From: Luteolibacter ambystomatis
GTDB lineage: Bacteria > Verrucomicrobiota > Verrucomicrobiia > Verrucomicrobiales > Akkermansiaceae
Assembly (NCBI RefSeq): GCF_018137965.1
Contig: NZ_CP073100.1
Coordinates: 1,426,001 to 1,490,000, forward strand
Reading direction: 5' to 3'
DNA: 64,000 bases
Part shown: one piece after another, positions 63,568 to 64,000 of the stretch
Layout: each line of letters starts with the position of its first letter
Position numbering within the stretch: position 1 is the first letter of the stretch
Translations under genes and position numbers: made by a program
The notes under the pieces: generated by a model
Databases searched by the model: none
What the model saw: the letters and a program-made list of their open reading frames with translations, nothing else
What the model was told of the DNA's origin: nothing

Positions 63568-63683
63568 CGTGGCAGTTCTCTCCATCCGGTGGCGATCCGG
63601 CAAAGACAAAATCCCGCAATCGACCGCGAATCCAACACAAGCCGCCGTCAGCCAATCGCTGCGAAAGGTGGCATGCTCATGCC

Positions 63684-63875
63684 ATGATGATGCCTGTGTT
63701 ACCCCGGTTGTTTCCGGCTCCGCTCCGGAAGAAGCTGCGGATCGGTTTCCAACTGGCTCTGTGGCTCGGGGTGCTGTGGGCGGAGTTGTTTCTCATCGCC
63801 GTGGTGAGATCCCATTTGTCCCATCCGCAGACTGGCAGGATCGTGATGGGTGCCGATCACGCGATGGCGGAATAG
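63684..63875 (+). CDS. possible small single-span membrane protein
   Basis: This 63-residue frame begins with three Met residues (ATG at 63684) and holds one membrane segment (IGFQLALWLGVLWAELFLIAVV) preceded by basic residues (PLRKKLR), then a short polar tail. There is no homologue that I recognise. It diverges from the antiporter across 116 nt. It may be real because the segment is well formed, but short frames can arise by chance. Confidence 0.4.
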   Translation: MMMPVLPRLFPAPLRKKLRIGFQLALWLGVLWAELFLIAVVRSHLSHPQTGRIVMGADHAMAE

Positions 63876-63930
63876 GAAACAGTGGGTTTGCTCTTGCATA
63901 AAAGTTGCTAAAGCGGGCATGATGTGCCCG

Positions 63931-64000
63931 TGGAACGGCTCCGGAAATTCCGTCTGCTGAAGGCTGCCATTGTTGGCATCCTGCTATTCCAATTTGCCCT
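63931..64000 (+). CDS. start of a gene running off the right edge (putative signal-anchor N-terminus)
   Basis: From GTG at 63931 the frame reads MERLRKFRLLKAAIVGILLF and stays open to the window end, giving a basic N-terminus and hydrophobic stretch typical of a signal peptide or anchor. Only 23 codons are visible, so identity is unknown. Confidence 0.4.

Overview
The window looks like a chromosomal segment of a verrucomicrobium, probably Verrucomicrobiales near Luteolibacter or Haloferula (the genus is inferred). The main evidence is a PVC-type dehydrogenase/cytochrome c fusion, two giant secreted proteins built from autotransporter-associated beta-strand repeats, three DUF5069 genes, a DUF6941 gene, many Ser/Thr-rich secreted enzymes, high GC and few clear Shine-Dalgarno sites. 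I see no prophage, insertion sequence, CRISPR array or rRNA. The only RNA gene found is one tRNA-Arg(CCG).

Layout. 1-4.9 kb is an L-rhamnose locus: an alpha-L-rhamnosidase (cut by the left edge), a divergent AraC-type regulator, a RhaT-like symporter and L-rhamnose isomerase. 4.9-8.0 kb holds a GH5 glycosidase and a Tat-exported PhoD-like phosphatase. 8.1-11.3 kb holds an XRE-cupin regulator divergent from an OPA-type MFS transporter, followed 4 nt later by a zinc alcohol dehydrogenase of the type named for phosphonate gene neighbourhoods. After a DUF5069 gene and an aldo/keto reductase comes the first giant beta-strand-repeat protein (13.3-20.1 kb).

20.3-31.3 kb is mixed: an M48 protease, a class B penicillin-binding protein with a signal peptide, a GH71/99-like glycosidase, an operon of secreted protein, ECF sigma factor and zinc-finger anti-sigma, DUF6941, an SDR, a tiny His-rich protein with its own terminator, an MFS transporter and a CDF metal exporter. 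31.4-38.8 kb carries the PVC-type heme protein, a second DUF5069, asnS, a tandem-thioredoxin protein, the tRNA, a lipase-like lipoprotein and a HIT protein.

38.9-45.2 kb is the cell-shape operon mreB-mreC-mreD-mrdA-rng on the minus strand, next to a parA-like ATPase. A protein of helical W/DP repeats, then a repeat-rich 594-nt gap with a MITE/REP-like element, precede the second giant beta-strand-repeat protein (48.2-54.2 kb). 54.4-57.3 kb has a DEVD-box RNA helicase and two coupled unknown proteins. 57.5-61.3 kb is a tightly overlapping set: ECF sigma factor, membrane Ser/Thr kinase with PEGA and FGE-sulfatase domains, and OsmC. The window ends with the third DUF5069 gene, a Kef-type cation/proton antiporter, a possible small membrane protein and the start of a further gene.

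The strongest leads are the overlapping sigma/kinase/OsmC cluster, the palindromic element at 47.6-47.9 kb, the giant proteins that lack a beta-barrel but share a C-terminal DxDxDG module, the common KA(V/I)PV tail of two otherwise separate penicillin-binding proteins, and the unknown gene pair at 55.7-57.3 kb.
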